Positions 19,749-29,379 are shown, counted from the first letter of the stretch. The stretch is 64,000 nucleotides of DNA from Commensalibacter melissae (GCF_009734185.1 NZ_CP046393.1:1418501-1482500); one strand, 5' to 3'. Notes: generated from the sequence alone by a model not told the origin. Translations and numbers: made by a program.

Positions 19749-20417
19749 TTAAAAATCTAAATCGGCATAATATTTGGGAGGGACTACACCACTTACCCGA
19801 TCATTTAACAAGGCACGAAAACTGGGACGGGATTTTATCCGAACATACCAATCCTTTACCATTGGATATTTATCCCAGTTAATATCACCAATATAATCCA
19901 AGCTGGAAAGATGGGCTGCAGCGGCAAAATCAGCAATTGACAAATTATTTCCTGCCAGCCAAACCCTGTTTTCAGCTAGATAGGCAATATAATCAAGATG
20001 AAATTTTATATTCTGGTAGCCTTCTCTCAATGCTTGAGCATTGGGATTGCTATTTCCAAAAAGACGTTTGAACATTTTCTCAAACAGTAAATTTCGAGTG
20101 ATTTCTCGATTGAATTTGTCATCAAACCAGGCAACCAATCGTCGCACCTCCACTCTTTCCGCCAAAGTGCGACCCATTAATAACGTGTCAGGATAGGCTT
20201 CTTCCAAATATTCGCTGATCGCATAGGAATCACAAATAGCCAGACCCGTTTCTTCTACCAGGACAGGAACGGTACCAGCAGGATTCATCGACAGGAATTC
20301 ATCCCGTTTTTTCCATACAGCTTCGGTCATCAATTCAAAAGATAACCGTTTTTCTGCCATTATCAGCCGAATTTTACGACTGAAAGGACAAAGGGGAAGA
20401 TGATACAATATTCGCAT
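19749..20417 (-). CDS. fzlA: FzlA-like glutathione S-transferase-fold division protein
   Basis: A 222-residue protein with a thioredoxin-like N-domain (LPLCPFSRKIRLIMAEK, NPAGTVPVLVEE) and helical GST C-domain (LAGNNLSIADFAAAAHLS). The C-terminal tail VPPKYYADLDF and VRRLVAWFDDKFNREIT resemble FzlA, an alphaproteobacterial GST homologue that binds FtsZ filaments and is needed for constriction in Caulobacter. That assignment rests on my memory of the family, so an ordinary GST is the alternative. Its position divergent from minCDE fits a role in division. Catalytic Ser/Cys use for glutathione is not evident. Confidence 0.7.
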   Translation of the reverse strand: MRILYHLPLCPFSRKIRLIMAEKRLSFELMTEAVWKKRDEFLSMNPAGTVPVLVEETGLAICDSYAISEYLEEAYPDTLLMGRTLAERVEVRRLVAWFDDKFNREITRNLLFEKMFKRLFGNSNPNAQALREGYQNIKFHLDYIAYLAENRVWLAGNNLSIADFAAAAHLSSLDYIGDINWDKYPMVKDWYVRIKSRPSFRALLNDRVSGVVPPKYYADLDF

Positions 20418-20677
20418 AAAGCCTTGCCATTATTCCACAAAATCTCTTTAGTGTAACATAATATGTTTTTTTACTGAAAATATTTTAAAATCAGTTTATC
20501 ACTACAGTTTAACCATATAGCTTAACTTTTAATCAATTATAAAGGCTTAAATTCATCTTTTAAAAAATTACAAGATATTTATTTTTTCGTATATTATTAT
20601 TTTATTTTTCAACTTTATCAAAACGTAATAATTTAGACGTCATTAATTTATTGATCTGTCAAACAGGAAATACACTC
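20418..20677. promoter_or_regulatory. Divergent intergenic region, fzlA-like / minC
   Basis: About 260 AT-rich bases between two divergent starts. It must carry promoters for the fzlA-like unit and the min operon. I recognise no riboswitch, tRNA or long repeat. CAGGAAA at 20664-20670 is the ribosome site that supports the minC GTG start. Confidence 0.4.
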
Positions 20678-21388
20678 GTGGTGCATCATTCTTCGCATTC
20701 ACTGCCCCCCTTACGGATCCGAGGCCGTTCGTTTTTGGCACTGGTTCTTTCACCAAAAGCCCCTCTTGTAAATTGGTTACAAAGCCTAGACGAACAAATT
20801 AAACGTTCTTCACAATTTTTCTATGGCAAACCTGTTATTCTCAATCTTGAACTCTTGACGGGCGATGAAGAAGGATTGGAAAAACTTTATCATGAACTTT
20901 TAGGCAGAAATATTCAGATTATCAGTATGGAAGGATTGCCATCCAACCCTTCTGCATTAAAGGACTGGCCTAGAAATTTCATTCTTACAGGAGGAAAGAA
21001 TATCGACAATTTAAATCCCCCGATCGATTCTCCAGCTAAAAATCAATCCGTTCCTTGCTATATTACTGATGATCCCGTTCGATCAGGACAAAGCATTTTT
21101 TTTCCGGAAGGGGATATAATTGTTGTTAATTCTGTTGCATCGGGAGCGGAAATTAGCGCCGGTGGATCCATTCATGTTTACGGCGCCCTGCGGGGACGCG
21201 CTATTGCCGGTATAAGTGGACAACCCAATGCCAGAATATTCACCAGTCATATGGCAGCAGAACTATTGGCTATTGATGGATATTACATGACAGCAGAAGA
21301 AATTCCAGAGGCTTTTAACAATAAATCTGCACAGGTTTTTTTAAAAGAGAATGTTATTACTGTAACTAATCTAACAAAAACAAGGTAA
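20678..21388 (+). CDS. minC: Septum site-determining protein MinC
   Basis: MinC blocks FtsZ assembly away from midcell when recruited by MinD. The 236-residue protein has an N-terminal inhibitory domain (IRGRSFLALVLSP onward) and the C-terminal beta-helix with GAEISAGGSIHVYGALRGRAIAG and ELLAIDGYYMTAEEIP, the MinD-binding part. I chose GTG at 20678, with CAGGAAA eight bases upstream, over the in-frame TTG at 20651. First gene of minCDE. Confidence 0.93.
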   Translation: MVHHSSHSLPPLRIRGRSFLALVLSPKAPLVNWLQSLDEQIKRSSQFFYGKPVILNLELLTGDEEGLEKLYHELLGRNIQIISMEGLPSNPSALKDWPRNFILTGGKNIDNLNPPIDSPAKNQSVPCYITDDPVRSGQSIFFPEGDIIVVNSVASGAEISAGGSIHVYGALRGRAIAGISGQPNARIFTSHMAAELLAIDGYYMTAEEIPEAFNNKSAQVFLKENVITVTNLTKTR

Positions 21389-21479
21389 ATAATATTATAT
21401 TCTGATATTTTTAGTGTTTTATTTGCCGTAAAATGATATTTTTAACATATTGAAAATGGATTATCATAAAGGAACAAGT

Positions 21480-22292
21480 ATGTCGAAGGTAATCGTTATT
21501 ACCTCAGGTAAAGGCGGGGTTGGTAAAACGACAACAACCGCAGCGATTGGAGCGGCCCTCGCCCAGACAGGACAAAAGGTTGTCGTCATTGATTTTGATG
21601 TCGGTTTAAGAAATCTTGACCTTGTAATGGGATCAGAAAGACGTGTGGTGTTTGATTTTATCAATGTAATACAAGGTGAAGCCACGCTTTCTCAAGCATT
21701 GATTAAAGATAAACGTATCGAAACCCTTTTCATTCTAGCCGCCTCCCAAACACGGGACAAAGACGCCTTGACTGAAGAGGGTGTCAAAAAGGTTATTGAG
21801 GAATTAAAAGAGAAGTTTGACTGGATAATTTGTGACAGTCCGGCCGGAATTGAACGCGGTGCTAAAATGGCCATGCATTTTGCTGATGAGGCTATTGTCA
21901 TTACCAATCCCGAAGTATCCTCGGTTCGTGACAGTGATCGTATCATAGGCATCCTTGACAGTACAACTGATAAAGCCCAAAAAGGTGAAAAAATTAACAA
22001 ACACCTGTTAATTACACGTTATGCAACAAACAGGGCAGCCCATGGCGACATGCTTAACACAGATGATATACTTGATATTCTTTCCATTCCCTTGATTGGT
22101 ATCATTCCTGAAAGTGAGGAAATTCTCAAGGCTTCAAATATAGGTACTCCGATAACACTTTCTGCACCCAACTCTGCTCCTGCCCGTGCCTATGTAGATG
22201 CAGTTAAACGCTTGCAAGGAGAAAAAATAGACATTACCATTCCGACTGACAAAAAAGGGTTTTTTGACTGGTTGTTAAAGAGGAATAGATGA
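21480..22292 (+). CDS. minD: Septum site-determining ATPase MinD
   Basis: MinD is the membrane-bound ATPase that carries MinC and oscillates under MinE control. The deviant Walker A motif TSGKGGVGKTTTT is at the N-terminus, with DFDVGLRNLDLVMG and CDSPAGIERGA further on. The C-terminus GFFDWLLKRNR is the amphipathic membrane-targeting helix. ATG at 21480, with AAAGGA upstream, gives 270 residues, the usual length; the TTG at 21450 is rejected. The stop overlaps the minE start. Confidence 0.97.
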   Translation: MSKVIVITSGKGGVGKTTTTAAIGAALAQTGQKVVVIDFDVGLRNLDLVMGSERRVVFDFINVIQGEATLSQALIKDKRIETLFILAASQTRDKDALTEEGVKKVIEELKEKFDWIICDSPAGIERGAKMAMHFADEAIVITNPEVSSVRDSDRIIGILDSTTDKAQKGEKINKHLLITRYATNRAAHGDMLNTDDILDILSIPLIGIIPESEEILKASNIGTPITLSAPNSAPARAYVDAVKRLQGEKIDITIPTDKKGFFDWLLKRNR

Positions 22293-22567
22293 TGAGTTTT
22301 TTATTTTCAAATTTCTTTAATAAAAAAAGTTCAGCGCCCGTTGCCAAGGATCGTTTACAGATCCTGCTGGCTCATGAACGTTCTTCTTCCAGCAATCAAA
22401 ATGATTCAGATTTATTGCAAAAATTACAAAAAGAAATTATGGCGGTTATCCAAAAGCATATCTCCATTGATCAAGAAAAAATTCAGGTCAAAATTGATCA
22501 AAGATCTGCCTGTTCAACATTGGCTATTGATATTGAGGTTCCCCAACAACGTCAAAAAAAATTTTGA
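22289..22567 (+). CDS. minE: Cell division topological specificity factor MinE
   Basis: MinE stimulates MinD ATPase activity and drives Min oscillation. The 92-residue protein has the N-terminal amphipathic segment (SFLFSNFFNKK), the anti-MinCD region VAKDRLQILLAHERS, and a C-terminal dimer domain with LQKEIMAVIQKHISID. The start is one of two tandem ATGs (22289 or 22292) overlapping the minD stop, so translation is coupled. Confidence 0.93.
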   Translation: MMSFLFSNFFNKKSSAPVAKDRLQILLAHERSSSSNQNDSDLLQKLQKEIMAVIQKHISIDQEKIQVKIDQRSACSTLAIDIEVPQQRQKKF

Positions 22568-22605
22568 TTTATACTTGATAATATCGATAGACTTTTATTA
22601 TGTAT

Positions 22606-22644
22606 TTGAGGAGCTTGTTATTGATCTAGAATAAAACTCCTCAA
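22606..22644. terminator. Inverted repeat between convergent minE and decarboxylase genes
   Basis: TTGAGGAG (22606-22613) and CTCCTCAA (22637-22644) are perfect inverted copies with a 23-base spacer, placed between two convergent genes. No T-tract follows on either strand, so a factor-independent terminator is only a possibility. Confidence 0.35.
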
Positions 22645-22651
22645 CATTTAT

Positions 22652-24349
22652 TTAGAAATGAACTTTTTTATCAAGCTCTTTCAAACCTCTTTTTCCATAA
22701 TTGAAGGATGCAATACGGTCTGCTGAATCCTGAACTTTTTTGGGTATGTCAAAAGGATCAATCATAATTTCAACAATACGCGGTACTAAAGTATCATTTT
22801 CCAGTTTTTCCAGGCTTGTTTCCAATTCATCCTCAGTTCTGACTTGATAGTATGAATAGGGTTTATTATCACTCAAAGCATCAAATAGTTTATGATAGTT
22901 CCATTCAGGAATATCATTAAACGAGGAATATAACCCCATAATGCTGCGTTCGATTGTATAACCTTTATTATTCACCAAAAAAATGATTGGATTAAGATCA
23001 TGCGCAAAAAAAGCTGATACTTCCTGCGCTGTTAATTGGAATGACCCATCCCCGACAAATAATATTTGGCGCCGTTTAGGTGCTGCCATTAATGAACCAA
23101 ACAAGGCAGGCAATGAATACCCGATTGATAACCACAAAGGCTGATTAATGATGGTAATTCCGGCAGGAAGAGCCAATCCCCTGACACCTCTCATCGAGGT
23201 GCCTGCATCCGTAACAATGACATCATTTTCCTGAATGAAATGATCCATTTTTGTCCAAAAACGATTGAGGATTAATGCCTTGCCCTTTTCAACTGTCCAT
23301 GAATGTTTTTTATTTTTATGAATGGAAGAGAATAAATTTGACTGTCGGGACAAGTCATTTTTTATTAGGCTTTTCAATAGGTCTACAGCACAGACATCCT
23401 CAAACACTTTTTTACCAACGATAGTGCTGAAGGGCATGATATTGATCATATTTTCTGGAATATTCTGCGTAAAATACCCAGAATTACTGTCTGTAAATTT
23501 TACGTTAATTCCTATTAAGCAATCAGAATTTTCAATGATATCTAAAACGGATCTGACAGAAGCCCCGCCATTATATTCACCAACCCATTGCAATAAACCC
23601 TGATCCAAAATTGCCTGTGCCGCTGATTGGGTGGCAAATGGAATATTCAATTTTTCGATAAGTTCTTGCGTAAGTTCTCTAAGTCCAAATCGATCTATGG
23701 CATTACCCAGCAGCATAGCCGGGCGTTCAGCATGTCGCAGACGTTCTTTAATGCCATGCAAAAGATTTGAAAGTTGTAAGGAATCACTCATTTGTAATGA
23801 ACAGACCAGTTTGTCATCAGGGACATCAATCTCGAAAAACGTTATATCCGATGGGATTTGAATATAAACAGGTCTTTTTTCCCGTTTGCAAACTTTCAAT
23901 ACACGATCAATTTCCCCCACTGCATTTTGTGGCGTAAGGCGCGCCTGAGCGACAGTATAGGAGCGGTAACAATTCATGACATCTTCATAATTACCCTCCG
24001 CCGTGGTATGATGCAAAAAGGATCTTTGATTTATACTGTGTAAAGGTGGCGCTCCAGAAAGACAAACCATTGGCACGTATTCGGCATATGCTCCTGCAAC
24101 ACCATTAAGGGCACTCAGGTCACCAACACCATATGTTGTTAGTATTGCAGAAATTCCATTTAAACGTGCATAACCATCCGCAGTATAGGCCGCGTTCAAC
24201 TCATTACGATTTCCAACAAATTTTATATCTTTTCTTTTTTCTGCCTGCATCAAAAATTGAAGATTATAATCCCCAGGCACACCAAAAATTGTGTTGATCC
24301 CAATTTGAGATAATCTATCCAATAAGAAATCCCCAATTGTTTTTTTCAT
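22652..24349 (-). CDS. Thiamine-diphosphate 2-keto-acid decarboxylase (pyruvate/indolepyruvate type)
   Basis: A 565-residue enzyme that decarboxylates a 2-oxo acid to an aldehyde using ThDP and Mg2+. Catalytic glutamate in NRNELNAAYTADGYAR (near residue 50), the adjacent histidines in FLHHTTAEG, and the ThDP site FVGDGSFQLTAQEVS...NNKGYTIE are all present. The N-terminus (GDFLLDRLSQIGI, FGVPGDYNLQFL) reads closer to the KivD/indolepyruvate branch than to Zymomonas PDC, so the substrate could be pyruvate, a branched-chain keto acid or indolepyruvate. Acetaldehyde formation would fit an acetic acid bacterium. Single minus-strand gene. Confidence 0.88.
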   Translation of the reverse strand: MKKTIGDFLLDRLSQIGINTIFGVPGDYNLQFLMQAEKRKDIKFVGNRNELNAAYTADGYARLNGISAILTTYGVGDLSALNGVAGAYAEYVPMVCLSGAPPLHSINQRSFLHHTTAEGNYEDVMNCYRSYTVAQARLTPQNAVGEIDRVLKVCKREKRPVYIQIPSDITFFEIDVPDDKLVCSLQMSDSLQLSNLLHGIKERLRHAERPAMLLGNAIDRFGLRELTQELIEKLNIPFATQSAAQAILDQGLLQWVGEYNGGASVRSVLDIIENSDCLIGINVKFTDSNSGYFTQNIPENMINIMPFSTIVGKKVFEDVCAVDLLKSLIKNDLSRQSNLFSSIHKNKKHSWTVEKGKALILNRFWTKMDHFIQENDVIVTDAGTSMRGVRGLALPAGITIINQPLWLSIGYSLPALFGSLMAAPKRRQILFVGDGSFQLTAQEVSAFFAHDLNPIIFLVNNKGYTIERSIMGLYSSFNDIPEWNYHKLFDALSDNKPYSYYQVRTEDELETSLEKLENDTLVPRIVEIMIDPFDIPKKVQDSADRIASFNYGKRGLKELDKKVHF

Positions 24350-24464
24350 ATATTATCTCCTAATTTTACAATGTATTTCTTAAAATAGTCTTAAATTTAG
24401 AGACTGTTATCTCAATTGAAGAATCTCAAATTATACGAAATAAATATTTCAAAAAAAATTAACA

Positions 24465-24905
24465 CTATCGTGAGGCAATATGCTGTATGGCTTTAACCAT
24501 CGACATAACCCCATTACTTCGATTTGCTGACAACGCCCCTGCAAGTCCCAGATCCTTAACAAATTCAGGATCGATTTTCAAAATTTCCTCTGCTGTTCTT
24601 CCAGAATAAATCCTTAGTAACAAAGCGATCAGACCTTTAACTATCACGGCATCAGACGATCCAGCAAAATAATATTTATTTCCTTCCCGGGAGTAATTTA
24701 ACCAAACCTGACTTTGACAACCAACCACACGAAATTTATCATTTTGCCATTCAACAGGAAAAGCAGGCAAATTATTTCCAAGTTCAATCAAATAACGATA
24801 TCGCTGCGTCCAATCATCAAAAAGATCAAACTCATCCCTAATGGCATCAATCGCCTCTACCGCGCTTTGTTCTTCGGGTAAAATAAAAGAACCTGAAATT
24901 GACAT
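24465..24905 (-). CDS. sufE: SufE-family sulfur acceptor for Fe-S cluster assembly
   Basis: SufE accepts persulfide sulfur from cysteine desulfurase SufS and passes it to the SufBCD scaffold. The 146-residue protein has the family body (YLIELGNNLPAFP) and the acceptor cysteine, Cys63, in VVGCQSQVWL. The end LGLAGALSANRSNGVMSMVKAI is typical. No other suf gene is adjacent, so it is a detached sufE as often found in alphaproteobacteria. Confidence 0.93.
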   Translation of the reverse strand: MSISGSFILPEEQSAVEAIDAIRDEFDLFDDWTQRYRYLIELGNNLPAFPVEWQNDKFRVVGCQSQVWLNYSREGNKYYFAGSSDAVIVKGLIALLLRIYSGRTAEEILKIDPEFVKDLGLAGALSANRSNGVMSMVKAIQHIASR

Positions 24906-24938
24906 AGATAAATCTCGTACAGCCAGACAAATTACAAA

Positions 24939-26261
24939 TTAAAGAATAAAACGACTTAAATCACTTTTACTCGCCAAGGAAGCAACTTTTTCCGTTACAT
25001 CCTTTGCCGTTATCTGAATCTCCTCACCTGAACGTTCAGAAGCTGTAAAAGAAACTTCTTCGAGAAGCTTTTCCATAACGGTTGCCAGACGACGCGCACC
25101 GATATTCTCAACTCTTTCATTAATATCTGTTGCCAATTGGGCAATTGAATCAATTGCATCATCCGTAAACTGTAACTTGACTTTTTCCGTTTCCATCAAA
25201 GCGATATACTGTTTTAAAAGTGACTGTTCGGGTTCTGTTAAAATCCGACGCATATCTTCACAGGTTAAAGCCGATAATTCAACACGAATCGGTAGACGCC
25301 CCTGTAGTTCCGGCAATAAGTCAGAAGGTTTAGCCAAATGAAAAGCACCAGAGGCAATAAAAAGTATATGATCGGTTTTAACCAGACCATATTTTGTTGA
25401 GACAGTCGTTCCCTCTATTAATGGCAGTAAGTCACGCTGTACCCCTTCACGGGAAATATCGGCACCACCACGCCCACCACCTCCTTCATAAGAACGGGCA
25501 CAAACCTTGTCAATTTCATCCAGAAAGACAATTCCATGATTTTGTGCACGCTGTATAGCTTCTTGCACAAGCGCATCATTATCCAGAAGCTTATCAGATT
25601 CTTCACGAATTAATGCCTCCCGGGCTTTTGCAACCGTCATACGGCGTGATTTTTCAGAACGGTTCATGAACCCTTTCATCATATCGGTAAAATTGATAAT
25701 CTGGGCCGATGGCATCCCCGGTATATCCATTTGATTAACAGGAGAGGATATATCCGCCACTTTAATCTCTATTTCCTTGTCCTCTAAATCTCCATTAACC
25801 AGCATCTGCAGGAATTTATTACGTGTTTCTGCTGTCGCTCCATCTCCCACCAACGCCGTTACTATTCTTTGATTTGCGGCATCTTTTGCCTTTTCAACGA
25901 CATTGCGACGTTTTACATCACGCAACATGACCAAAGATGCTTCAACCAAATCGCGAATAATGCTTTCCACATCACGACCGACATAACCGACTTCGGTAAA
26001 CTTAGTTGCCTCAACTTTTAAAAATGGAGCTTGTGACAAACGGGCTAATCGACGAGCAATTTCCGTCTTACCACAACCCGTTGGTCCAATCATCAAAATA
26101 TTCTTAGGAACGATTTCTTCCCGCATCCGGTCAGATAACTGAGCTCTTCTCCATCGATTGCGCAAAGCGATAGATACAGCCTTTTTTGCTTCATGTTGAC
26201 CAACAATATAACGATCAAGTTCTGCAACAATTTTTTTCGGAGTATAGGTCGGGATTTGCAT
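24939..26261 (-). CDS. hslU: ATP-dependent protease ATPase subunit HslU
   Basis: HslU (ClpY) is the AAA+ hexamer that unfolds substrates and feeds them to HslV. The 440-residue protein shows Walker [17 protein letters not shown], the pore motif [14 protein letters not shown], Walker [12 protein letters not shown], the I-domain between, and the sensor-2 [16 protein letters not shown]. The C-terminus LSRFIL is the conserved tail that inserts into HslV. It lies three bases after hslV in the same operon. Confidence 0.97.
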   Translation of the reverse strand: MQIPTYTPKKIVAELDRYIVGQHEAKKAVSIALRNRWRRAQLSDRMREEIVPKNILMIGPTGCGKTEIARRLARLSQAPFLKVEATKFTEVGYVGRDVESIIRDLVEASLVMLRDVKRRNVVEKAKDAANQRIVTALVGDGATAETRNKFLQMLVNGDLEDKEIEIKVADISSPVNQMDIPGMPSAQIINFTDMMKGFMNRSEKSRRMTVAKAREALIREESDKLLDNDALVQEAIQRAQNHGIVFLDEIDKVCARSYEGGGGRGGADISREGVQRDLLPLIEGTTVSTKYGLVKTDHILFIASGAFHLAKPSDLLPELQGRLPIRVELSALTCEDMRRILTEPEQSLLKQYIALMETEKVKLQFTDDAIDSIAQLATDINERVENIGARRLATVMEKLLEEVSFTASERSGEEIQITAKDVTEKVASLASKSDLSRFIL

Positions 26262-26264
26262 ATA

Positions 26265-26846
26265 TTATTTACTTTCTGCGTTCAAAGTCTCTACAACAAG
26301 GGAGTGATTGGTATAAATACAAATATCCCCAGCAATTTTCATGGCTCGACGTGCGATTTCTTCCGATGTTAGTCCATCAACAGTCAAAAGCGCCCTTGCG
26401 GCCGCCAGAGCATAATTACCACCGGAACCAATGGCTACCACCCCGTCTTCTGGTTCCAGTACATCACCATTACCTGTTAACGTGTATGAATGAACATGAT
26501 CAGCCACAAGCAGCATTGCCTCAAGTCTTCTTAAGTAACGATCCGTTCGCCAATCCTGAGCCAACTCGACACAAGCCCTTTCCAACTGATTGGGATAACG
26601 CTCCAATTTCTTTTCCAAACGTTCCAGCAAGGTAAAAGCATCCGCTGTCGCCCCTGCAAAACCAGCCAATATAGAACCGTTTTGTCCTATTCTCCTGACT
26701 TTCCTCGCATTACCTTTTACAACTGTATTACCCAGTGTTACCTGGCCATCACCTGCTATTGTCACCTGCTTTCCGTAACGGACACATAAAATAGTCGTAC
26801 CATGCCACTGAATAGGATCATACGTAGATGAAGTGTTATTTTGCAT
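26265..26846 (-). CDS. hslV: ATP-dependent protease peptidase subunit HslV
   Basis: HslV (ClpQ) is the proteasome-like threonine peptidase partner of HslU. The 193-residue precursor has the catalytic threonine at residue 17 ([10 protein letters not shown]), preceded by a 16-residue stretch that must be removed for activity; alphaproteobacterial HslV proteins often carry such a leader. [10 protein letters not shown] and [16 protein letters not shown] are family motifs. First gene of hslVU. Confidence 0.97.
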   Translation of the reverse strand: MQNNTSSTYDPIQWHGTTILCVRYGKQVTIAGDGQVTLGNTVVKGNARKVRRIGQNGSILAGFAGATADAFTLLERLEKKLERYPNQLERACVELAQDWRTDRYLRRLEAMLLVADHVHSYTLTGNGDVLEPEDGVVAIGSGGNYALAAARALLTVDGLTSEEIARRAMKIAGDICIYTNHSLVVETLNAESK

Positions 26847-26897
26847 ATCTAGGGTTAACCTTACATAAAATTATATGATAATAATTATCCGAACTGG

Positions 26898-27293
26898 TTA
26901 AGAAATCAATTCTTCTATACGCTTTGTCAAGACCCCAAGTGAAAAAGGTTTGGTTAACAATTGTATTTTATTGTCAAATGTCATGGTATTTATACCATGT
27001 GCATAACCAGTAATAAATAATATTGATAAATTCGGCCAGATCTTACGCGCAAATTCAGCAAGTTTGTTTCCATTTACTCCTGGCAACCCGATGTCGGTTA
27101 ATAGTAAATCGACATGCATATGATTACAATCCAAATCTTGTAATAATGCCATTGCCTTTGTGCCATCTTCAGCGGCAATTACCTCAAACTGCATTTCATC
27201 CAGCAATTCCACCAATAATGGGCGTAAAATGGAGTCATCCTCAGCAACCAAAATTATTTTTTTTGTTTTTTGTTTTTGTGCTTCAATCAACAT
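26898..27293 (-). CDS. Single-domain response regulator
   Basis: A 131-residue stand-alone receiver domain without an output domain. Key residues are intact: acidic pair Asp19/Asp20 (VAEDDS), phospho-acceptor Asp67 (LLLTDIGLPG), Thr95 (FITGYA) and Lys115 (LTKPF). It may pass phosphate in a relay or act by protein contact. It lies downstream of the hybrid sensor kinase at 27549-29126 on the same strand, separated by 255 bases, making that kinase a plausible partner (inference). Confidence 0.88.
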   Translation of the reverse strand: MLIEAQKQKTKKIILVAEDDSILRPLLVELLDEMQFEVIAAEDGTKAMALLQDLDCNHMHVDLLLTDIGLPGVNGNKLAEFARKIWPNLSILFITGYAHGINTMTFDNKIQLLTKPFSLGVLTKRIEELIS

Positions 27294-27548
27294 TTCCTTA
27301 TGCCTTTACGTCAAAAGGAAAAATATAGTGTTCAGACTCTATAATCATTTTAAAACTATATATTCACTTCGTTATCTATATTATCATTTAAAAAAAATAT
27401 TAAAAAGCGATTAAAGAATAAAAATATGCATCTACGTTTTATATAAAAATCATATTAGATTGGTGACATAATATAATATTAATTTTTGATTTCTATTTAA
27501 TTAATTTATATTAATATTCAAATATGTTGATGGAAATTTATTAAATAT
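27294..27548. other. AT-rich gap between sensor kinase and receiver gene
   Basis: About 255 bases with very high A/T content and no open frame or structured element I can support. It presumably holds the promoter of the stand-alone receiver gene on the minus strand. Confidence 0.4.
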
Positions 27549-29126
27549 CTATCTTTCCATTTCACTATATATGGGTAAATATATACTTATATTTGTTCCT
27601 GCTCCCAATTGACTTTGCACATTAACCTGTCCCCCCGACTGTTGTGCAAATCCATAAACCATTGCCATTCCCAGTCCTGTTCCCAACCCCATTTTTTTTG
27701 TTGTGAAAAAAGGTTCAAAAATATGAGCAATGGTTTCAGCACTCATTCCCTCGCCTTCATCCTGAATGATGGTGATTGCATAAGAACCCGGATTTAAATG
27801 AAGCCGTTTGCCTTCATCCGGACTAATATCTTTCTTATCCAAAATGATAGTTATTACACCTCCATTTTTCATGGCATCTACTGAATTGATACACAAATTC
27901 ATGACAGCCAATTCAAATTGTGATGGATCTGTCTTAACCGTCAAAATACCCGATACATTATTTTTAAATTCAAGATGAATTCTATTTGATTGGTTGGCTT
28001 CAATCTGCTCTTTGAACCTTCTTTCATAACGCATCTGAAGAGTTTGGGACAATAGATCAAAATTTTTACGAATAATCTTGGTGAGATCCACTTCCTGCAA
28101 AGATAATTTCTTTCTTCTGCTGAAACTCAAGAGTCGCTCTGTCAATGTGCTGCCTTTTTTTGCCGCCTCCAAGGCGTTATTCTGCAACTGCTTAATTGTA
28201 TCCATGATTTCAGAATTACCCGAAACCTCCAACAGCTCTTCGGATAATTCCAACGAACCGATCATTGTTGTCAACAAATTGTTGAAATCATGAGCAATTC
28301 CCCCAGCCATTGTGCCAAGAGCCTTCAATTTTTCCGACTGCCGCAACTGCATTTCCAATTCTTTCTGTTTAGTAATATCCAGCTCCATCAGTACAGAAGG
28401 ATGCGTAATTTCACCCTTTGCTCTATCCAGCAATAAACGGGTAATCATAAACCATTGTGACGATTGTTTGGAATTATTCGAGGGAACCTCCAATATTTCC
28501 ACAAAGCGCTCCTCTTTTTTTAAACGCTGGTTAAATCTTGACAATTCTTGCGACGTAAAGGACGGTTCAGTTTCCTCTTCTGTTTTTCCAAGGCATTCGG
28601 CAATGGTCAATCCCCGTCGATTGGCCGCCAACTGGTTCATACGGGTGAAACGACCCTCTTCATCTTTGAAAGCAAGGCCATAGGGCAGATTATCCAACAA
28701 CCCTTTTAACAATAAACGTTCATGCATTAGTTTTCTTTGAAATTCTGATCTTTTAACGGCCCGTTTTACAATTTCCTTTACCATGAAAGGATCCAGCGGT
28801 TTTGGAATAAAAAACGATATTCCCCCTTCATTCAACGCCTTGATCAGAATATCCGTTCGGCTTTTTGGTCCCAAAAGAATACGTGTAGCAACAATAAGAT
28901 TACGAACACGGGCAAAAAAAATATTTCCGAACATGCAGGGCATGAAATTATTATAGATAATGGTGGAAAAATGAGCCCCCTTTTTAATCATATCCAAGGC
29001 ATGATAGGAAGATTCTGTAAGATATAAAGAGTAATCCTGACCCAGAATTTGTTTGAATTCCTTTAAAATCCTGGAATCATTATCAATGATTAATATCGAA
29101 GGCTGCGTATTGTTACCCATACCCAA
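27549..29126 (-). CDS. Sensor histidine kinase with degenerate N-terminal receiver and PAS domain
   Basis: A 525-residue cytosolic kinase with no membrane segments. Order: receiver-like domain (9-120), PAS (about 138-255), HisKA with the phospho-histidine His279 (GGIAHDFNNLL), and HATPase with NLCINSVDAM, IIQDEGEGM and GTGLGMAMVYGF. In the receiver the acidic pair is kept (IIDNDS) but the acceptor aspartate is replaced by asparagine (Asn59, IIYNNFMP) and the usual Thr/Ser is missing, so it probably cannot be phosphorylated. The kinase core resembles the GGIAHDFNN group that includes CckA. The stand-alone receiver downstream may be its target (inference). Signal unknown. Confidence 0.85.
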   Translation of the reverse strand: MGMGNNTQPSILIIDNDSRILKEFKQILGQDYSLYLTESSYHALDMIKKGAHFSTIIYNNFMPCMFGNIFFARVRNLIVATRILLGPKSRTDILIKALNEGGISFFIPKPLDPFMVKEIVKRAVKRSEFQRKLMHERLLLKGLLDNLPYGLAFKDEEGRFTRMNQLAANRRGLTIAECLGKTEEETEPSFTSQELSRFNQRLKKEERFVEILEVPSNNSKQSSQWFMITRLLLDRAKGEITHPSVLMELDITKQKELEMQLRQSEKLKALGTMAGGIAHDFNNLLTTMIGSLELSEELLEVSGNSEIMDTIKQLQNNALEAAKKGSTLTERLLSFSRRKKLSLQEVDLTKIIRKNFDLLSQTLQMRYERRFKEQIEANQSNRIHLEFKNNVSGILTVKTDPSQFELAVMNLCINSVDAMKNGGVITIILDKKDISPDEGKRLHLNPGSYAITIIQDEGEGMSAETIAHIFEPFFTTKKMGLGTGLGMAMVYGFAQQSGGQVNVQSQLGAGTNISIYLPIYSEMER

Positions 29127-29379
29127 TTCTCTAAAAAGTATTTATTGATATATATGGTTTGCCTAGATCAATAATTAAACAGGATCTACAAAAATACCAT
29201 TCCACTTATTTTTCTCAGAATATCTGATATGGCAAGTAAATTCACTGAAAATTAATATGTTTCGGTTCATTAATTATTTTAATTCAAAAAATTAAAGATT
29301 TATATAAAGAGTTTTATTATAAGATTTATATCAATATGCTACAGTGTATCTTCTTTTTATTCAGTTTAAGGATAGTTTC
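29127..29379. promoter_or_regulatory. Divergent intergenic region upstream of ftsEX unit
   Basis: About 250 AT-rich bases between the minus-strand kinase and a plus-strand membrane protein. No RNA gene or repeat recognised; it must hold the promoters of both units. AAGGA at 29368-29372 is the ribosome site for the GTG at 29380. Confidence 0.4.

Noticed and set aside
26877-26889. Fur-box-like palindrome GATAATAATTATC upstream of hslV
   Set aside because: A simple AT palindrome is expected by chance in this composition, hslVU is not an iron-controlled operon, and the match covers only part of a full Fur box.
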